A stretch of DNA of 64,000 bases from Centroberyx gerrardi (GCF_048128805.1 NC_136005.1:5327352-5391351); one strand, 5' to 3'. Positions 1 through 12,325 are shown, counted from the stretch's first letter. Notes: generated by a model from the sequence alone, not told the origin. A program made the numbers and translations.

Positions 1-1421
1 CGCTGATATCATTGGCTCAGTAATTGGGAATGTTAGCAATTTGTGCATGTGCAGTTACAGTCATTCCAACTACTAAACACAAACCACAGCCAAATAAGAG
101 CCAGACGACATCTCTTGTGGTCCAGAAAACAAATTAATATCTGTGCGAGAATAGCTTTTGACCTAAGAGCGTCTTTCATATGCTCTTTGCTCATGTGTTT
201 TCAGCAGCCGGCCCCCAGTTTGGAATTGGTTTTTCCGACTGAGGCAATCTGCCATGAGAGCATAAATTACACGCGGGAAACAGGATCTGTGGAGTATTTG
301 TGGAACGAGTGTTAAATATATGAACAGTAGGCTAAATAGTAGGCGGTGTCATGCCGTTAAAAGTGGTGCAAAGCGTTCACACGGACAGACATCACTGAAA
401 ACAATGTGTTCGCTTCACCTTTTTGACGCCTTCTGCCACGCTTGGAATTGAAAGCATTCGGTCCTCGTTTTAAATTGCATTGCCATAGCCGCTTTGATGA
501 TATCATGTGATGTTAAATCTCACAGACAATTTGAATTGTTTGTAGATGACTGAACTGTTTCCATCATTTTTTTTTGCCTTCTCGATGTCTGCTCAAATAT
601 CATGAGGATAATTGGGTTATGGAATTACCATAAAGCAAAAACACAAAGTGCATGTTTTGGAACGGGGCAATAAAACTCTTGTTCATATGAGCATATTCCA
701 CTTGCGGCTTCTCCGTCCTCCGTATTTCTTTGGCTTTCATGCAGAACCGTCCCTGAACATCATTTCAGATGGATTCCACTGTATAAAGAAAACTCATTAA
801 TCTGTCAGGCTGTGACATATAATTGATTGGTCTTTTGAAGAGTTATTATAGGATTTATTTAAATATTAATTAAATATTTATTTTATTCCTATCATCCATT
901 AAAACACACAAGTGATATTAGGACTTTCTATTAGGGATTCCGATGTTATAATTAAGAGCAGTAATTCTCAACATCCGGGTACCTCCAGGGGTCTTTGGGG
1001 GCAGTTTCCTCAACTAAATGCGGAAGTTTAATTTCACTACAATTAAATTCACTAGAAATTAGTCCAGTTGGACAATGTAGAAGAATGGCTATTCTAATCA
1101 AAGGTTTCATTTTCACCACTTTGATTTCTACAAGTACAGTGTAGACACTTCAATAGTAAATCAACAACAGCAAAAATTTTCTGGAACATGAAAATGTTTG
1201 AGAACCGTGATACAGTATATAAGAATAGTTGAGTATACAGTAGTAGTATATCAAAGCTTCCTAAACCAGACCGCCACGACCACAAGACATGTCAAGACAA
1301 ATTTAGGTGCTTTTAACAAACAGGCAACGTCAATAAGAGCCTTACAGTGAAGAAAGGACAGAAGTACTGATCAGAGCAAGAGGTAAGAAGAAGAACGTGT
1401 AGATACAATACAAGTTTTTAG

Positions 1422-1465
<44 letters not shown>

Positions 1466-3500
1466 CAGAGAGACAGAAAGAAAGCAAGAGAGACACTCAG
1501 ACTGTGTGTCTGTGAGTGTCTCTGTGTATGTACATGTGCGTGTCCCTGTGCACATGCATGTGTTTATTAGGAGTACCCTGTTTAAATTTCTGCCTGTTCA
1601 CTTTTTGTTTCATTGAGTTGTCAAATATTCAAGTGTGAATGCAACTTGTTCCCTGCGGGCCACCGTAGGTGATTCGTGGGACTCTATGACCAGGTGACTC
1701 TCTCCACTGTGTCCTGGGTGAGAAAACTCAAGCAGTTTTAGATCAGAGAACAACTGAGTACGCAGCCTGAAGCAGTAGAACATGTTGGCACCATGCAGCC
1801 AGCAGTAGAAAAAAATGTCGACCTCACACAAACCACTGCGTCAACAAAAAATAAAACAATTTATATTGTAAAAACTCAACAATGGAGGATGGAAGATGGA
1901 CTGGTTGGGGACAGAGAGGGGTACCATGCTCTTCTGTAAGGCCTGCTGCCAGTTTACAATGCCAGTTAACAGTGGGAAAGAAGTGAGGGATGTGGTATAC
2001 TAGGATTTAAAAAAACAAATATATGCAATGCAAATGTATTATTTCATAGTTCAGTTGCCTCCAAAAAGGACCAAAATGCCCCAAATAATCAGATCACGGG
2101 GGCAGTTAATTTCTTTCCCTGGTATGTGTGTATGTACGTGCACGCCTTGTGCACATGCGCACTCGCTCAACCCTGTGTATCAATCCCCTGCACCGCTGCC
2201 ATCAGAAACAAGCCTGCTGCTGGCACATGCAAAAGCCTTCAGAGCGCTTGTGCAAAAGGCATTAAAAATCCCCACGCAATAAAACCGTTATTTATAGGAC
2301 CGTAACAGCCTTGTAGTTTGTCTTACACAAACCCCAGAGGAGGAACCAAGACACTCAATCCTGCCATACACACTCACTGCGAAGGCCACTGCAAGCACAC
2401 GGCCCTCCCCCCCCCCCCCCAACCGCCTATGCATAGCTTCCTGATGCGAACCAGCGAAGTTGCTTCATTTTCTTTTTCGGCCACATGAAAGCTGAAAAAC
2501 GTATTAAAAATTAAGCGGATAACAATTTGTGGTTAAAGGCAGAGCAAACGAGGGGGGAAAAAAAGGACAAAGCAAAATAGGTGCTCTCAGTAACCCTTGT
2601 GATGTCATCGGGAAAAATGTGTAACATTGTTAAAATGTACAAAAAAAAAAAAAAAAAAAACTAACTTGTGACACCACACTTGCGGCATGGCGAAAAAATG
2701 TGTCCCTCACTTGTTAAAATTCAAAATAAAGGAATAAGCAAGCGGGGAAAAATGTTCTGCTGGGCGAAACCCAGAAAGCTGGTCATGGACGTGAGGTGAG
2801 CAGGGTTCAGAAAAACAAGCTGCTGCAGAGTGTTGCTGTTGTGAATGTGAAGCTGGCTGTTGATAAGCCTGATAAAGTGGCTCCTCCATGAGAACCGGTG
2901 TCCTCCGCTCACTCTCACAACAGGAACCCCGGAGAGTGTGAGTGGGATTTTCCAGTCGAAAGCCACTAAAAAAGGGGTAAACCCTCCATTAGTTCAGAGG
3001 AAGGACTGGATGAGGCCTCCGTCCGTCCGAAGCGTGGGAAACAAAAGCATCCCTCCTGCCGCTAGCTAGCACCGCGGCGCCCCGCTGCCTCGAAAAGCTG
3101 CAAGAGAGCGTGGAGTGTGTAGTTTTTGGACGGGGTCTTACGACGGGGCGAGCCCAGGTCTGGAAACTGATCTGGAAACTTGTGCTTGATCGTATCAGGA
3201 CTTTGTACTTTGTATGGGCCTATGCATCCAACTTTCCCAGCTCACCACACAAATGTCAATATGAGCATCGCCAAGTACATTAAATGTACAGGGATGGAAC
3301 TTGGGGACTTTTGACATATTGATAACTGATACATTTTCACAGTATTGATACACAAGGGCAACAGTCTCTCATATTGCTGCTGTCCTGTGAAAACCGTTTT
3401 AGTCCAATTTTGGTGATTTTGTTGTTTTAACTTCAGTTGAAGGATCACATGCTCCTCTATGGGTTGAGATAAACTCTGTGATCCTTTTGTTTATGAAATC
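1..3500. other. Intergenic, no gene seen
   Basis: No open frame here looks like a conserved protein and no splice-flanked coding block was found. The stretch holds a (TG)n microsatellite at 1423-1464, a C run near 2406-2420 and an A run near 2640-2660. A GC-richer patch lies around 3000-3150. Bases 3242-3470 resemble parts of the dispersed repeat also seen near 4.0 kb and 47.2 kb. Confidence 0.6.
1423..1464. repeat. (TG)n microsatellite
   Basis: About 21 uninterrupted TG units, followed by a decayed GT-rich tail to about 1560. The open frame across it is an artefact of the repeat. Confidence 0.95.
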
Positions 3501-3519
3501 CTGTCAAATCCCATTGGAT

Positions 3520-4010
3520 AAACCAGAGGTAGGGACTCGAGTCACATGACTTGGACTTGAATCAGACGTTAGTCACAATTTTAATTGCTTGATACTTGAC
3601 TTGACTTGGGCTCTGCTGACTTGGGACTTGACTCTGACTTGTACTTTGATGACTTGAAAAGGTTTCTAAAGTCTTGACTTGAGAGCTTGTGTTTGTGTAA
3701 ATGACTTAGATTGAAAGTGATGAGATTTGCTCCAGCAGACGACTGAATTTAAATTCTGTTTTCTGAATTTGTATGGAATGATTGAATTTATTGAAGTTGA
3801 AACTGATTATAGAAATCAAACTCATGATGCTCTTATCAAGTTTTTATCCTATTAAAACCATATTGCATTGAAAAGTCCTAGATATTTAGTTTTCTTTAAG
3901 ATATTAAATTGACACTGGACTCTTGATTTGTTCTGACTTGACTTGCTGTTCTACATTTAGACTTGAGACTTGACTTGAGACTCGAGCAATGTTGACTTGG
4001 TCAGCCCTCT
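3520..4010. repeat. Degenerate ACTTG-rich repeat
   Basis: The words GACTTG, ACTTGA and CTCGAG recur at irregular spacing over nearly 500 bases, with an AT-rich insert around 3720-3900. Similar ACTTG-rich repeats are common in teleost genomes. The class is not assigned. Confidence 0.75.
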
Positions 4011-4184
4011 GGGATAAACTCAAACATGATGGTCAAGCTAAAATCAAAGCTGTTTTCCCTAGTTCCCTAGTAGTAGTTGACATTTTGGAGATACAAGGTT
4101 TTCACCCGACAGGAGCAATATGCAGGTCCTGTACATTGCAAAACACAATTATGTCTGTATGTTAAGTGGCAGGGTGACCTCATA

Positions 4185-4335
4185 ACTAAAATGTCACGTT
4201 TGATCCCTGCAACAGCCGTGTGTCCTGTTGAAGTGTCCTCGAGCCAGACACTGAACCCCTACCTGCTCATTCACTGCATAAGGACAAAAGCTGGATAGAG
4301 CATCAGCTAAATGCCCAAAATGCAAATGTAATGTG
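4185..4335 (+). mobile_element. tRNA-derived SINE, 3' part
   Basis: Contains the order typical of a widespread teleost SINE: a TTTGATCCC promoter-box remnant, a GTGTCC..GAG..AGACACTGAACCCC block, then GGATAGAGCATCAGCTAAATGCC..AAATG at the end. Related pieces occur in this window near 21.0, 28.1 and 62.3 kb, and the tail recurs reversed near 13.8 kb. Confidence 0.7.
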
Positions 4336-4754
4336 GTGTAAATGTGTGTGACAACAAATGGGTAAGTCACTGAAAGTAGCGGCGTTGCGGTGTTACACCA
4401 GAGTGTGTCAGAGGGAAATTGGTACGTATGACTCATGTCAGAAAAGTCCATGTTGATGGTGTTCGAGGAAACATTTGTCTTTTAATGAGTTTTTATATGG
4501 TTTCACAGAAAGCAAATCACCATCTGTCTGGGCGTCTGTTGCACATCCGTCCACAACGGTCGCATAAAGTCATCGATAAGGCATTGACGCTGTGGCATGT
4601 GTGACGCTGGTTCAGTTTAGTGTAGTTTAGCGGACTATTTTTAAAGTACATGATAAAAATTCAAATGCATTCCCAAACTATCAAGGACAACACAAACAGA
4701 CGGTCACACTCATTTCTGATTAACTCTGAAAGAGTTATTCATACCTCCCTACTG

Positions 4755-4885
4755 ACACCTGACTTGTCTTTAGACTGTGGGAGGAAAGACGTGCAACCAA
4801 AGGAAACCCAACCAAACACAGGAAGAACACGCAAACTCTGCACAGAAAGGACCAGGAATCAAACCCGGGTCCTTCTAGCTTTACC
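4755..4885. mobile_element. LINE-like 3' fragment
   Basis: The chain CTGTGGGAGGAAA, GGAAACCCAACC, ACACGCAAACTCTGCACAGAAAGG and AATCAAACCCGGG matches a well-known vertebrate interspersed repeat, usually placed with L2/CR1-type LINE tails. Recognised from memory of the repeat; no open frame survives. Confidence 0.6.
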
Positions 4886-5611
4886 CAAAAGTTCTAAACA
4901 GCCGGTGTCTGGTCGCTCTTTACTGGGAAAAATCCTCCGGTGTACAGGAAGTGATGTGTGTTACGTTTTCAGTTTGTTTGGAATACACAGAAGAAGAACT
5001 GAGTAGTTAGCATGAGCAGCGATAGCCACCATGGCTGAACAGACAAAGAAAAGAGAAACTCAAACTGCATCAACAGAAAATTCAAGGAAAAAAAGACACC
5101 ACAGTCCCGCCCACACTGTTTGATTGACAGGTGATCTCTGAGAAGTGCAGTGCAGAAACACCACAGCAACGAGCGCTGAGCAACAAATATGGAGACTAAA
5201 TTAAAAAAAACTAGGATCTTGTCTTTGACCCATATGCCCTTGAAACCTGCTAAAGCCCCATTGCAGAGAAACACGGGTGTGAATGAGAGATTAACAATCT
5301 TTTCTGCGTACCTGAAAAAGTAACTTTTTGCAGATGTGTGGTTTCTCCCAACAACAGTGTTTTACCCTGGCAGACTTCAGTTTGCGGACAGTTGAGGCAG
5401 AGTGTGGCGGTGTGGCCAGCAGCACTGTCTGAATCCATCAGCGTCCACCTTCCAAAGCCAGTCTGCAGATTTTCCTCAGAACGACGGGCTTTAGTTTGAC
5501 CCTGCTGGATGTAATTGGTGACAGCTTTTGCAATATGTGGGGCCGAATGACGGGGGTGCAGACTGCAGAGCTTTACTTTTGTATTTTGCATGTGTATGTG
5601 TGTGTGTGTAA

Positions 5612-6163
5612 TAGGGTTAGACCAATATATTGATTGATGAGCCGATATTGGCCTTTCAGCAAACATCAGATATTGCCCACTTTTTGTCATCCACCTCTGA
5701 TATGATGGAGGTTCCTCCCTGACCACAGCTACATAAAAACAGTCTGGAAAACCGGCAATGAAATGTTATTTTCTTTGCACATTTGAATTTTTCCAATTCA
5801 TTGCGCTAAAGAATTTCATTAGTCTGGGTTTCAATGGAGAGTTTTAGTCTCCCATGATGGTCTGAATGCGGTTTCATCTAAATTTCAGTAGGAAGAACGC
5901 ACACCCAGCAAGGTGCAGGCTTGAGGCTTTTATAATACTTCCGCTAATAAAGAAGAAAGTCACTCACTCTTCTCTTTTCTTTTAGTTTAGTGCAATAAGA
6001 GAAGAGTGTGCGACTTGAATTTTCTTTATAACTAAATGCTGTTTCACGCTTTTCCACAGTTTTTTGTTGATGTTGTATATTGGCACAAAATATTGGCTAT
6101 TGGCAGCTTCAACACAAAAATATTAGTATCTGCCTTCAAAAACCCATATCAGTCGAACCCTTG
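5612..6163. mobile_element. Non-autonomous DNA-transposon-like element
   Basis: The left end carries AGGGTTAGACCAATATATTG and the right end, read in reverse, begins AAGGGTTCGACTGATATGGG, so the two ends form imperfect inverted repeats about 550 bases apart. The inside is non-coding and includes unrelated AT-rich sequence. Confidence 0.55.
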
Positions 6164-6600
6164 TGCGTAACCAATAAAGAGAGTGTGTGTTGGAATAGGG
6201 AATAACTTTATAATCACAAGTGTGACTGTCGACTGTGATGACGCTGCCATCATCCAAACATCACCAAAGAGACATTTGATCGATTGCAATAATTTACCTT
6301 CCCTCGTTGATATAAAATGCAAAACTGGCACAGAAATCACACAGAAAATTGGGCATTTATTGATTCCCCCTCATCATTTCTCACACACTGCCTGATCTGC
6401 TTCGTGCAGTCTTTGTGTGATTTTCTTAAGCTGAGGAATGAGTAACGACTTGTCACAGAACACACACAGTACAGTATCGATCCAGTAAACATGAGGCTGT
6501 GAGGGGCACGGGCTTTTCGGCACAGCAAATACTGCCACTCTGTGTTCCAAAACAGACAGTGCTGCCTCAGAATGCAGCTCATGTCTCCAGAGTCGTTCAC

Positions 6601-6935
6601 CACGCTGCAAGAAATACCCACTTTAACAAGGCATTTCACCTAACACTCAGTCTTATAAACTCATTTTTCTTAAAACAAGTGAACAAATCTCCCAGTGGGG
6701 TGAGATCATGTCACTTGTTTGAGGAATTTTCTTGAATCAAGTGTCATTTTCTGGAGTGATCTGCCACATTCTGCCTTATTTTAAGATATTGAAACTTCTA
6801 GAAAACCCCAGAAACAAGTGAAATGGGAAACATTGTAAACAAGTGGAATTATCGCATCCAATTGCAAAATTTTAAGACAAAAAAACAAAGATTTAACACT
6901 GAATAGGAGACTAAATGGACATTTTTTGCAGTGTG
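6601..6935. mobile_element. MITE-like palindromic element, copy 1
   Basis: The ends read CACGCTGCAAGAAAT and TTTTTTGCAGTGTG, an inverted pair. Inside, AAACAAGTGAA and TCACTTGTTT recur in both orientations, with CCAGTGGGGTGAGAT between them. The same element occurs at 8286-8661 and, in compound form, at 43679-44286. Confidence 0.75.
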
Positions 6936-7039
6936 TCCATTAGTCACACTGAACCGATTGAAAAGCAGTTGTCACCATATAACTCAGTATCTCCTGATCC
7001 ACATCTACTACCTATTTCAAACACATTTCGGCAAAAAGA

Positions 7040-7460
7040 CTTCTATGCAGTACCAGAAAATGGTTCTCAAGGCTTGAACCATAGCAGAACCCTTTTTGGT
7101 GCCTTAGAGAAACCTTTTAGAAAGGTTCTTTACAGCTCGAATGCTTCCACATAGGAGCTTTTTGCTATAAAGTCTCTTTCTAAAAGGGTTCTTTATAGCA
7201 CCAAAGGGGATTTGCTCTGGTACAATCTCAAAGAACCCTGTTTGGTGCTATAGAAAAACTTACAGAAAGATTCTTTATAGTGGGCTACCAAAAAACCTTT
7301 TTAGAAAGATTTTTAGACCACCAGGCTGAAATGGTTCTACATAGGATCTTTTTGGTGCTATAAAGAACCCTTTATATATTCTGGATTCTGACAGTTGTGT
7401 TTTTTAAACAAATTAGAAGGTTCTTGGAGTCATTATGGTCCTGTATAGAACCACTACCCT
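7040..7460. repeat. Dispersed GGTTCTTTATAG-type repeat
   Basis: Variants of GGTTCTTTATAGCACCAAA and of its complement alternate through this stretch with TTTTAGAAAG words. It is a degenerate, partly palindromic repeat common in fish DNA. No coding sequence. Confidence 0.75.
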
Positions 7461-7642
7461 AACCAAGGAACCCTTAATGAACCCTCTTTTCTCTGAGCGT
7501 GGGCAGGTGTCTGTCTGGACAGAGGAGCTCTGATTGACAGATTGTTTCCACACTGTAATTTTCCTCCCAATCATATCAATGTTTTTTGCCCGTGCAAGCA
7601 CTGTGGTGCTGTGATGACGGTGACCAATGACACCCCCACTCC

Positions 7643-7644
<2 letters not shown>

Positions 7645-7695
<51 letters not shown>
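7645..7695. repeat. (AC)n microsatellite
   Basis: About 25 AC units without interruption. Confidence 0.95.
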
Positions 7696-7697
<2 letters not shown>

Positions 7698-8285
7698 GGA
7701 ATTTGGTGTGCAGATGCCCTCATTAAAGCAGTGATGCTGTGAGGCCACGTACAGTAGACTCAAGGGATTTGAGACAGAAAGCATTTATCGGTTTTGTTCC
7801 AGGCTTTGAGTAGCTGATGTTTCCACAGATTTCACTGTTCATACACCGAAACCTCAAAGTACATGATTATCTCCAAGAGCCACTAAACCCCGAGAAGTCA
7901 CATCTCAGTTGCTGATGCGGAATCTCAGTCCCATATAGAGTATCACCAGGACACATTTATAACTCCTTCATGAGGCTGCGTGCTTCATTTGAAATTATTC
8001 TGTTTTGCGAACATTCAAATCCATTTCACTCTGGATGTACAGTGGTGGCGGATGTATCCGTTGTGCGTTAAGTCAATTTTCCAATACGCTCTCTGCGCAC
8101 AGGTGCTTAATGCATCAATTGGTTGCTGATGTAGTGAATGGATAGATCTAACTCTTATAACGGGGATGGGAGTCGTCACGGACTGTTCCCTGGAGAAGCC
8201 AATGTACTTGTACCACACATGAACTCCAGCTAAAGATTCCCGATGTCTTTGCGACGCAAAATCCAATCCTGTTACTTCGCATCTC

Positions 8286-8661
8286 ACCGCAAAAAGTTGC
8301 CCATCTTAACCAGTCACTTAGTCTCATGTTCATTCTTAAAATCTTACTTTTCTTGAAACAAATGAAGGATTTTGTCGATGGGGATAGATAATTCACTTCT
8401 TTCCACTGCAGTTTGTTTCAGAAATGTTCCAGAAACAAAAAGCGTCAATATCTTGAAACAAAGACAGGTAGGATCAAGAAGAAGACACTTGATTTTAGAG
8501 AAATCCTGAAACAAGTGAAACTGCATTGGAAATAAGTGTAATTACTTCACCCCATTGACAGAATTTTCAGTTGTTTTGGGGGAAAAAATACGATTTTAAG
8601 ACTCATACATACTCACATACTAGAATAAATGACTTATTAAGATGGATATGTTTTGCAGCGC
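8286..8661. mobile_element. MITE-like palindromic element, copy 2
   Basis: Same family as 6601-6935. The left end has CGCAAAAAG followed by CATCTTAACCAGTCA, and the right end has GACTTATTAAGATGGATATG then TTTTGCAGCG. The GAAACAAGTGAAACTGCATT core is present. It ends about 310 bases before the nppc TATA box. Confidence 0.75.
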
Positions 8662-8939
8662 GGGCGTTTAGATGTCTTAGATGTCATTATGTCTCCGCCA
8701 ATGTCCCTCAGCTCTTAAAAAACACAAGGCGTTTGATTCCACGTCCAGTTTCAGCGACTGCATCTCAGCCAGAGGTCCGTGGTGAAAAAAAAACAAAAAA
8801 AAAAACAGACAGTGTGTTTGGATAGCCCATATCTCATTTCCCCCAAACCCACTATGACCGGAGCTTGTATCATCTAATTAATCACTGACATGACGCGCTC
8901 AGACGCAGGTAGAGAGAAAACAGGGAGTTGGCGAGGTAT

Positions 8940-9178
8940 CTGGGAGAAGGAGGACCATTACGCAGGTTATCATGACATCACCACGGCTGGCTATAAAGCG
9001 GTGAGGACTAATACACTGAGTTAGAGAAGCACTTGAGGAGCTTTGGAGTAAAGGACGGACTGAGCTAAATAAGCCTGTGGGTTTACCAGCTGATAGGCTG
9101 CTGCTGCCGTTCCTCTTTCTGAACTTCACCGCAGAGGAATCCCTTCCACAGAAAAAAAAAAAAAAAAAACTTGTCAAA
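8940..9178 (+). promoter_or_regulatory. nppc: nppc core promoter and 5'UTR
   Basis: A TATA box (CTATAAAG, 8991-8998) sits about 185 bases before the start codon, so transcription probably begins near 9020. A CRE-like TGACATCA lies just upstream at 8973-8980. The predicted 5'UTR ends with an unbroken run of 18 A (9152-9169), ten bases before the ATG. The TATA and CRE calls are sequence matches; their use is inferred. Confidence 0.6.
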
Positions 9179-10843
9179 ATGAACTTGTCGCACTTGGTAG
9201 CTTGTGGACTTATGATCACCCTGCTTTCAGCAAGGACGGGGGCGAAACCTTTAAGTCAGGCGCAGCAGAAGGTAAGGAGAAGTTCAGTTGATATCCTTGT
9301 TATTAGAAACTCAATCAGCTTATTTGCTTCACAGTTTTACGCAGCTGTTGGCGGATGGCTGTTTCAGGAGTGATCAGTGCTGCTTTGGTCCAGGCGCTGA
9401 AGACTGCTGTTTTACGCATCAGAGTTCGTGACTTCAGTCATGTTTAGCAATTGGACACTGGCAATATGTTTCAATTGGCTCCGCACTCTGAATCTAGAAC
9501 AGTCTAGTAAGATTTTTTTCATTTACAGTATTTGGAAAGAGACAGAGTCTGTTTTGCATGACATGATTTCCAAATATATTTCAACAATATGGATTTCAAA
9601 TCTACTGTATTCTGCTCCTCCGCATCATCTCCCTCCTTGTTGCATCTAAGCGCACGACGGAGTCATCTGACAAGCGCTCCTAAGAAATAACTAAAACCAA
9701 TGGCTTTAGGCGAAACCACTCGCCTCAACATAAGTTTTATCTCAGAAACGATTTTGCATGATGAAGATATTCGGGCTCAACGTGGAATACATATTTTCCC
9801 GTTATTAGTCAAAATCAAAGTAACCCAAACCAAACATTTCCGTGCGTAAAATAATCATTACGCATGGAATTTATCAAAGTGGAATCATCAACTTGTGAAA
9901 ATCAAGATATCAGAAAGAAGATTTAACTTTTAAACCTGGGGTTTTTACCTCTTATATGACTGAATTTAGGTTCACTGCACGTTGATGGCACGGGCTGCAG
10001 TTCAGACCGGAGCAGCAGGCTGAAGGCACCTGCCTTTCTGCTCCCAGGACTTCCACTGCAGGCGACAGCAGCGGTGTCTTAGTTCTTTGAGCTAAATTGT
10101 CACATAGTCGCAATGTAAATACAGAAAACTCGCGGGAAATAACTGCAAAAAGCATTTCCTCTGACGCTTGCACTGAATAAATGCAGCATCCTGGGAGCGT
10201 GTTCGGAAGTTGGGCGTTAGTCCCAACCTGTTATTTTATTTCCGCCGATGTGAGGCAAGTGCAGACAGGAACAGCATTTATTATCTACATTTCAATTATA
10301 GTGCCGTGCGTAAAAGTTGGCGATGTTGACTTAAGTTTGTTTATCTCTCAGTCCAATGCAAGGGATGTTTGAAAATGCTTAAATATGGAGCAAGATGAAG
10401 TTTTATTTGAAATCAAGTGTTATGCAAACGGCTGATGTGCTCAAACAAGCACTGAACATGCCGCGTTCACTTGTCTCTTGTTGCGTAAAAGATGTCTTAT
10501 CTATCTCGTTGCAGAATATGTTTATCTAACGGAGGCCTTTTTAATAAATGTCATTTCATCTTTGTTCCAGTCTCTTAGAAGTTTGCTGGGCGAGGAGCTG
10601 GCGGACTTTCTGGAGTCGGAGGAGAGGGAGAGGAGGCTGGACACCGTGCGCTCTCGGATACGCTTATTGCGAGATTTACGCATGGACACCCGGGCCAGGG
10701 GGATGTGGGCGCGTCTCCTGAACGACCAGCCCACCCCAAGGAGACACAAATCGGGCACCAAGAAAGGAGGCTCCACGGCGCGGAGCGGCTGCTTCGGACA
10801 CAAGATGGACAGGATAGGAACCATCAGCGGCATGGGCTGCTAG
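9179..10843 (+). CDS. nppc: C-type natriuretic peptide precursor (two coding exons)
   Basis: Coding exons are 9179-9271 (31 codons, donor GTAAGG) and 10571-10843 (90 codons plus stop, acceptor TTGTTCCAG), giving 121 residues. The product is a secreted hormone that in vertebrates signals through the guanylyl-cyclase receptor NPR-B. Residues 1-22 form a signal peptide ([10 protein letters not shown].., much like human MHLSQLLACA..), with cleavage expected before KPLS. A furin-type site RLLR|D lies at 62-66, as in mammalian CNP-53, and a KK|G site at 95-97 would release a 25-residue form. The C-terminus is the hallmark 17-residue ring from Cys105 to Cys121 ([12 protein letters not shown]) ending on the cysteine with no tail, which separates CNP from ANP and BNP. 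Ring position 4 is His where mammals have Leu. The propeptide block [16 protein letters not shown] closely matches NPPC, so this is the NPPC-locus gene; fish have several CNP paralogues and the exact subtype number was not proved. Confidence 0.96.
9272..10570 (+). other. nppc: nppc intron 1
   Basis: A 1.3 kb phase-0 intron bounded by GTAAGG and TTCCAG. It looks single-copy and AT-rich with no obvious repeat. No other coding block or RNA gene was seen. Confidence 0.85.
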
Positions 10844-10924
10844 AGCTGGAGCAGCGAAACTGTGCTGGTGAGTGGCCTCTTATCACTCCCATATGAGCTG
10901 AATGTAGGCCACTGTAAACATGGA

Positions 10925-11560
10925 GGTGGACAGCGACAAGAAAGAAAAGAAAGAAAGAAAGAGCAGTGACACAAAGTAAAGAAAGAAGCAAGCAAAGATC
11001 GAAAGAAGGAAAGATAGAAAAGAGTTGGAGTTTTCTGTTTTGTTGATGGTGCCAGAAGCATCTCATGTACAGAGGGAAGGAAGGAAGGACAGAAGGGAAG
11101 ACGAAAGAAAGGGGGGGAAGATGATAGGGAGAAAGAAAGCAAGAAAGAAAAAAGATAGAAAAGCAAGCAAAAAATAAACTATCCTCTAAGGGTTTCATGT
11201 ATAGCAACAGAAATGAAGAAGGGAAGGAAGGAAGGAAGGAAGGAAGAGAGGAGAGAAGGGGTTGAGGGAGGAAGAAAGACTTTAAGTTAGTGTCTGTTTT
11301 ATCACGCTCCTCTAAGGATCTCATGTAGGCTACAGTGACAGAAAGGAAGGAAGGAAAGAAGGAAGGGAGGAATAGAAGAAATAAGAAAGAAAGAAATTTG
11401 TTGAAGCTGCTTTGTGTTTTGTCGATGGTCCTTTAAGAATCTCATGTACAGTGGTAGGGAGGAAGGAAGGAAGGAAGGAAGAAAGGAAGGAAGGGAGGGA
11501 GAAAGAAAGCAAACAAGAAAGAAACAAAGAAAGAGAAGATGTTAAAGTCAGATTATGGTT
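10925..11560 (+). repeat. Purine-rich minisatellite in nppc 3'UTR intron
   Basis: Blocks of GAAA/GGAA repeats alternate with a spacer resembling TTTGTTGATGGTCCTCTAAG then ATCTCATGTACAGTG. Spacers start near 11040, 11178, 11298, 11418 and 11558, a period of roughly 110-140 bases. The strand is almost pure purine for over 600 bases. The Ser/Phe/Leu-rich open frames on the other strand are artefacts of this. Confidence 0.85.
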
Positions 11561-12204
11561 TTGTTGATGGTCCTCTCAGGATACTGCCTGCTTCACATCC
11601 ACAGTTAGGCCAGACCAGAATCAAAATCAGGTCTTACTGGCAGCGATACACCAAGTTGAGAGCGATGACCATGCATGGTCTGATTCTGTCAGGTGATGAA
11701 GTCACAGTCTGGGTCAAAGGTCAAAGAAATCACATTAAGCATCTGACTATCTGCCATTGACCTCTGCTGTCTGACTTCAATCCTCTTTATCATAAAAGCC
11801 GATGCTTGAGACGATGTTGAGCTGCGGTTTAGGACAGAACAGGATGTCCCAGACTTGTGATGTCATCACACCTCGACCCGTAGCCTCGCAGTCTGCGATC
11901 TGAGGACACGAGCCGCCTTATGAGAGCAGGAAAGCCCACTTAAACTGACGTATGGGAGGCATTCCAGCGGGTGTTTAGGAAGTCCGTGCTTGTGTCTGTA
12001 TGCATCATGCTGAACGATCCCATCTGCTGGAGCCAGGCCGAACGCTGCTGCTAACAACAAAGATCATCCATCAAAAAACAAGGAGATCATAAGTCAAGTT
12101 TGAGAAAGAGAGAGAGAGAGAGAGAGATGGAGGAGGGAGGTGGGGATGCAGACAGGCAGACACACACACACACATACACACACACAAATGCACACACAGG
12201 CGCA

Positions 12205-12325
12205 TACCATGTAATTGGTATTGCGACATTTTGAGTTTGAATCCGGCCCAGGACTTTTGTCGCATGTCTTTCCTGTCTCTCTCTTTAAACTCTCTAATAA
12301 AAGCAAAAAAATGCCCCCAAAAACA
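12205..12325 (+). mobile_element. tRNA-derived SINE fragment
   Basis: Shows the 3' half of a common teleost SINE: GTTTGAATCCGGCCCAGGAC (B-box-like), TGTCGCATGTCTTTCCTGTC, then CTCTAATAAAAGCAAAAAAATGCCC. It lies in the nppc 3'UTR intron next to GA and CA microsatellites (12109-12190). Confidence 0.65.

Noticed and set aside
1422..1616. Open frame of Cys-Val repeats
   Set aside because: Pure translation of the (TG)n microsatellite. The same applies to the frames at 7413-7784, 45160-45426, 47230-47514 and 59430-59852.
10824..11527. Ser/Phe/Leu-rich minus-strand open frames
   Set aside because: Antisense of the purine-rich minisatellite in the nppc 3'UTR intron; biased composition, no domain.
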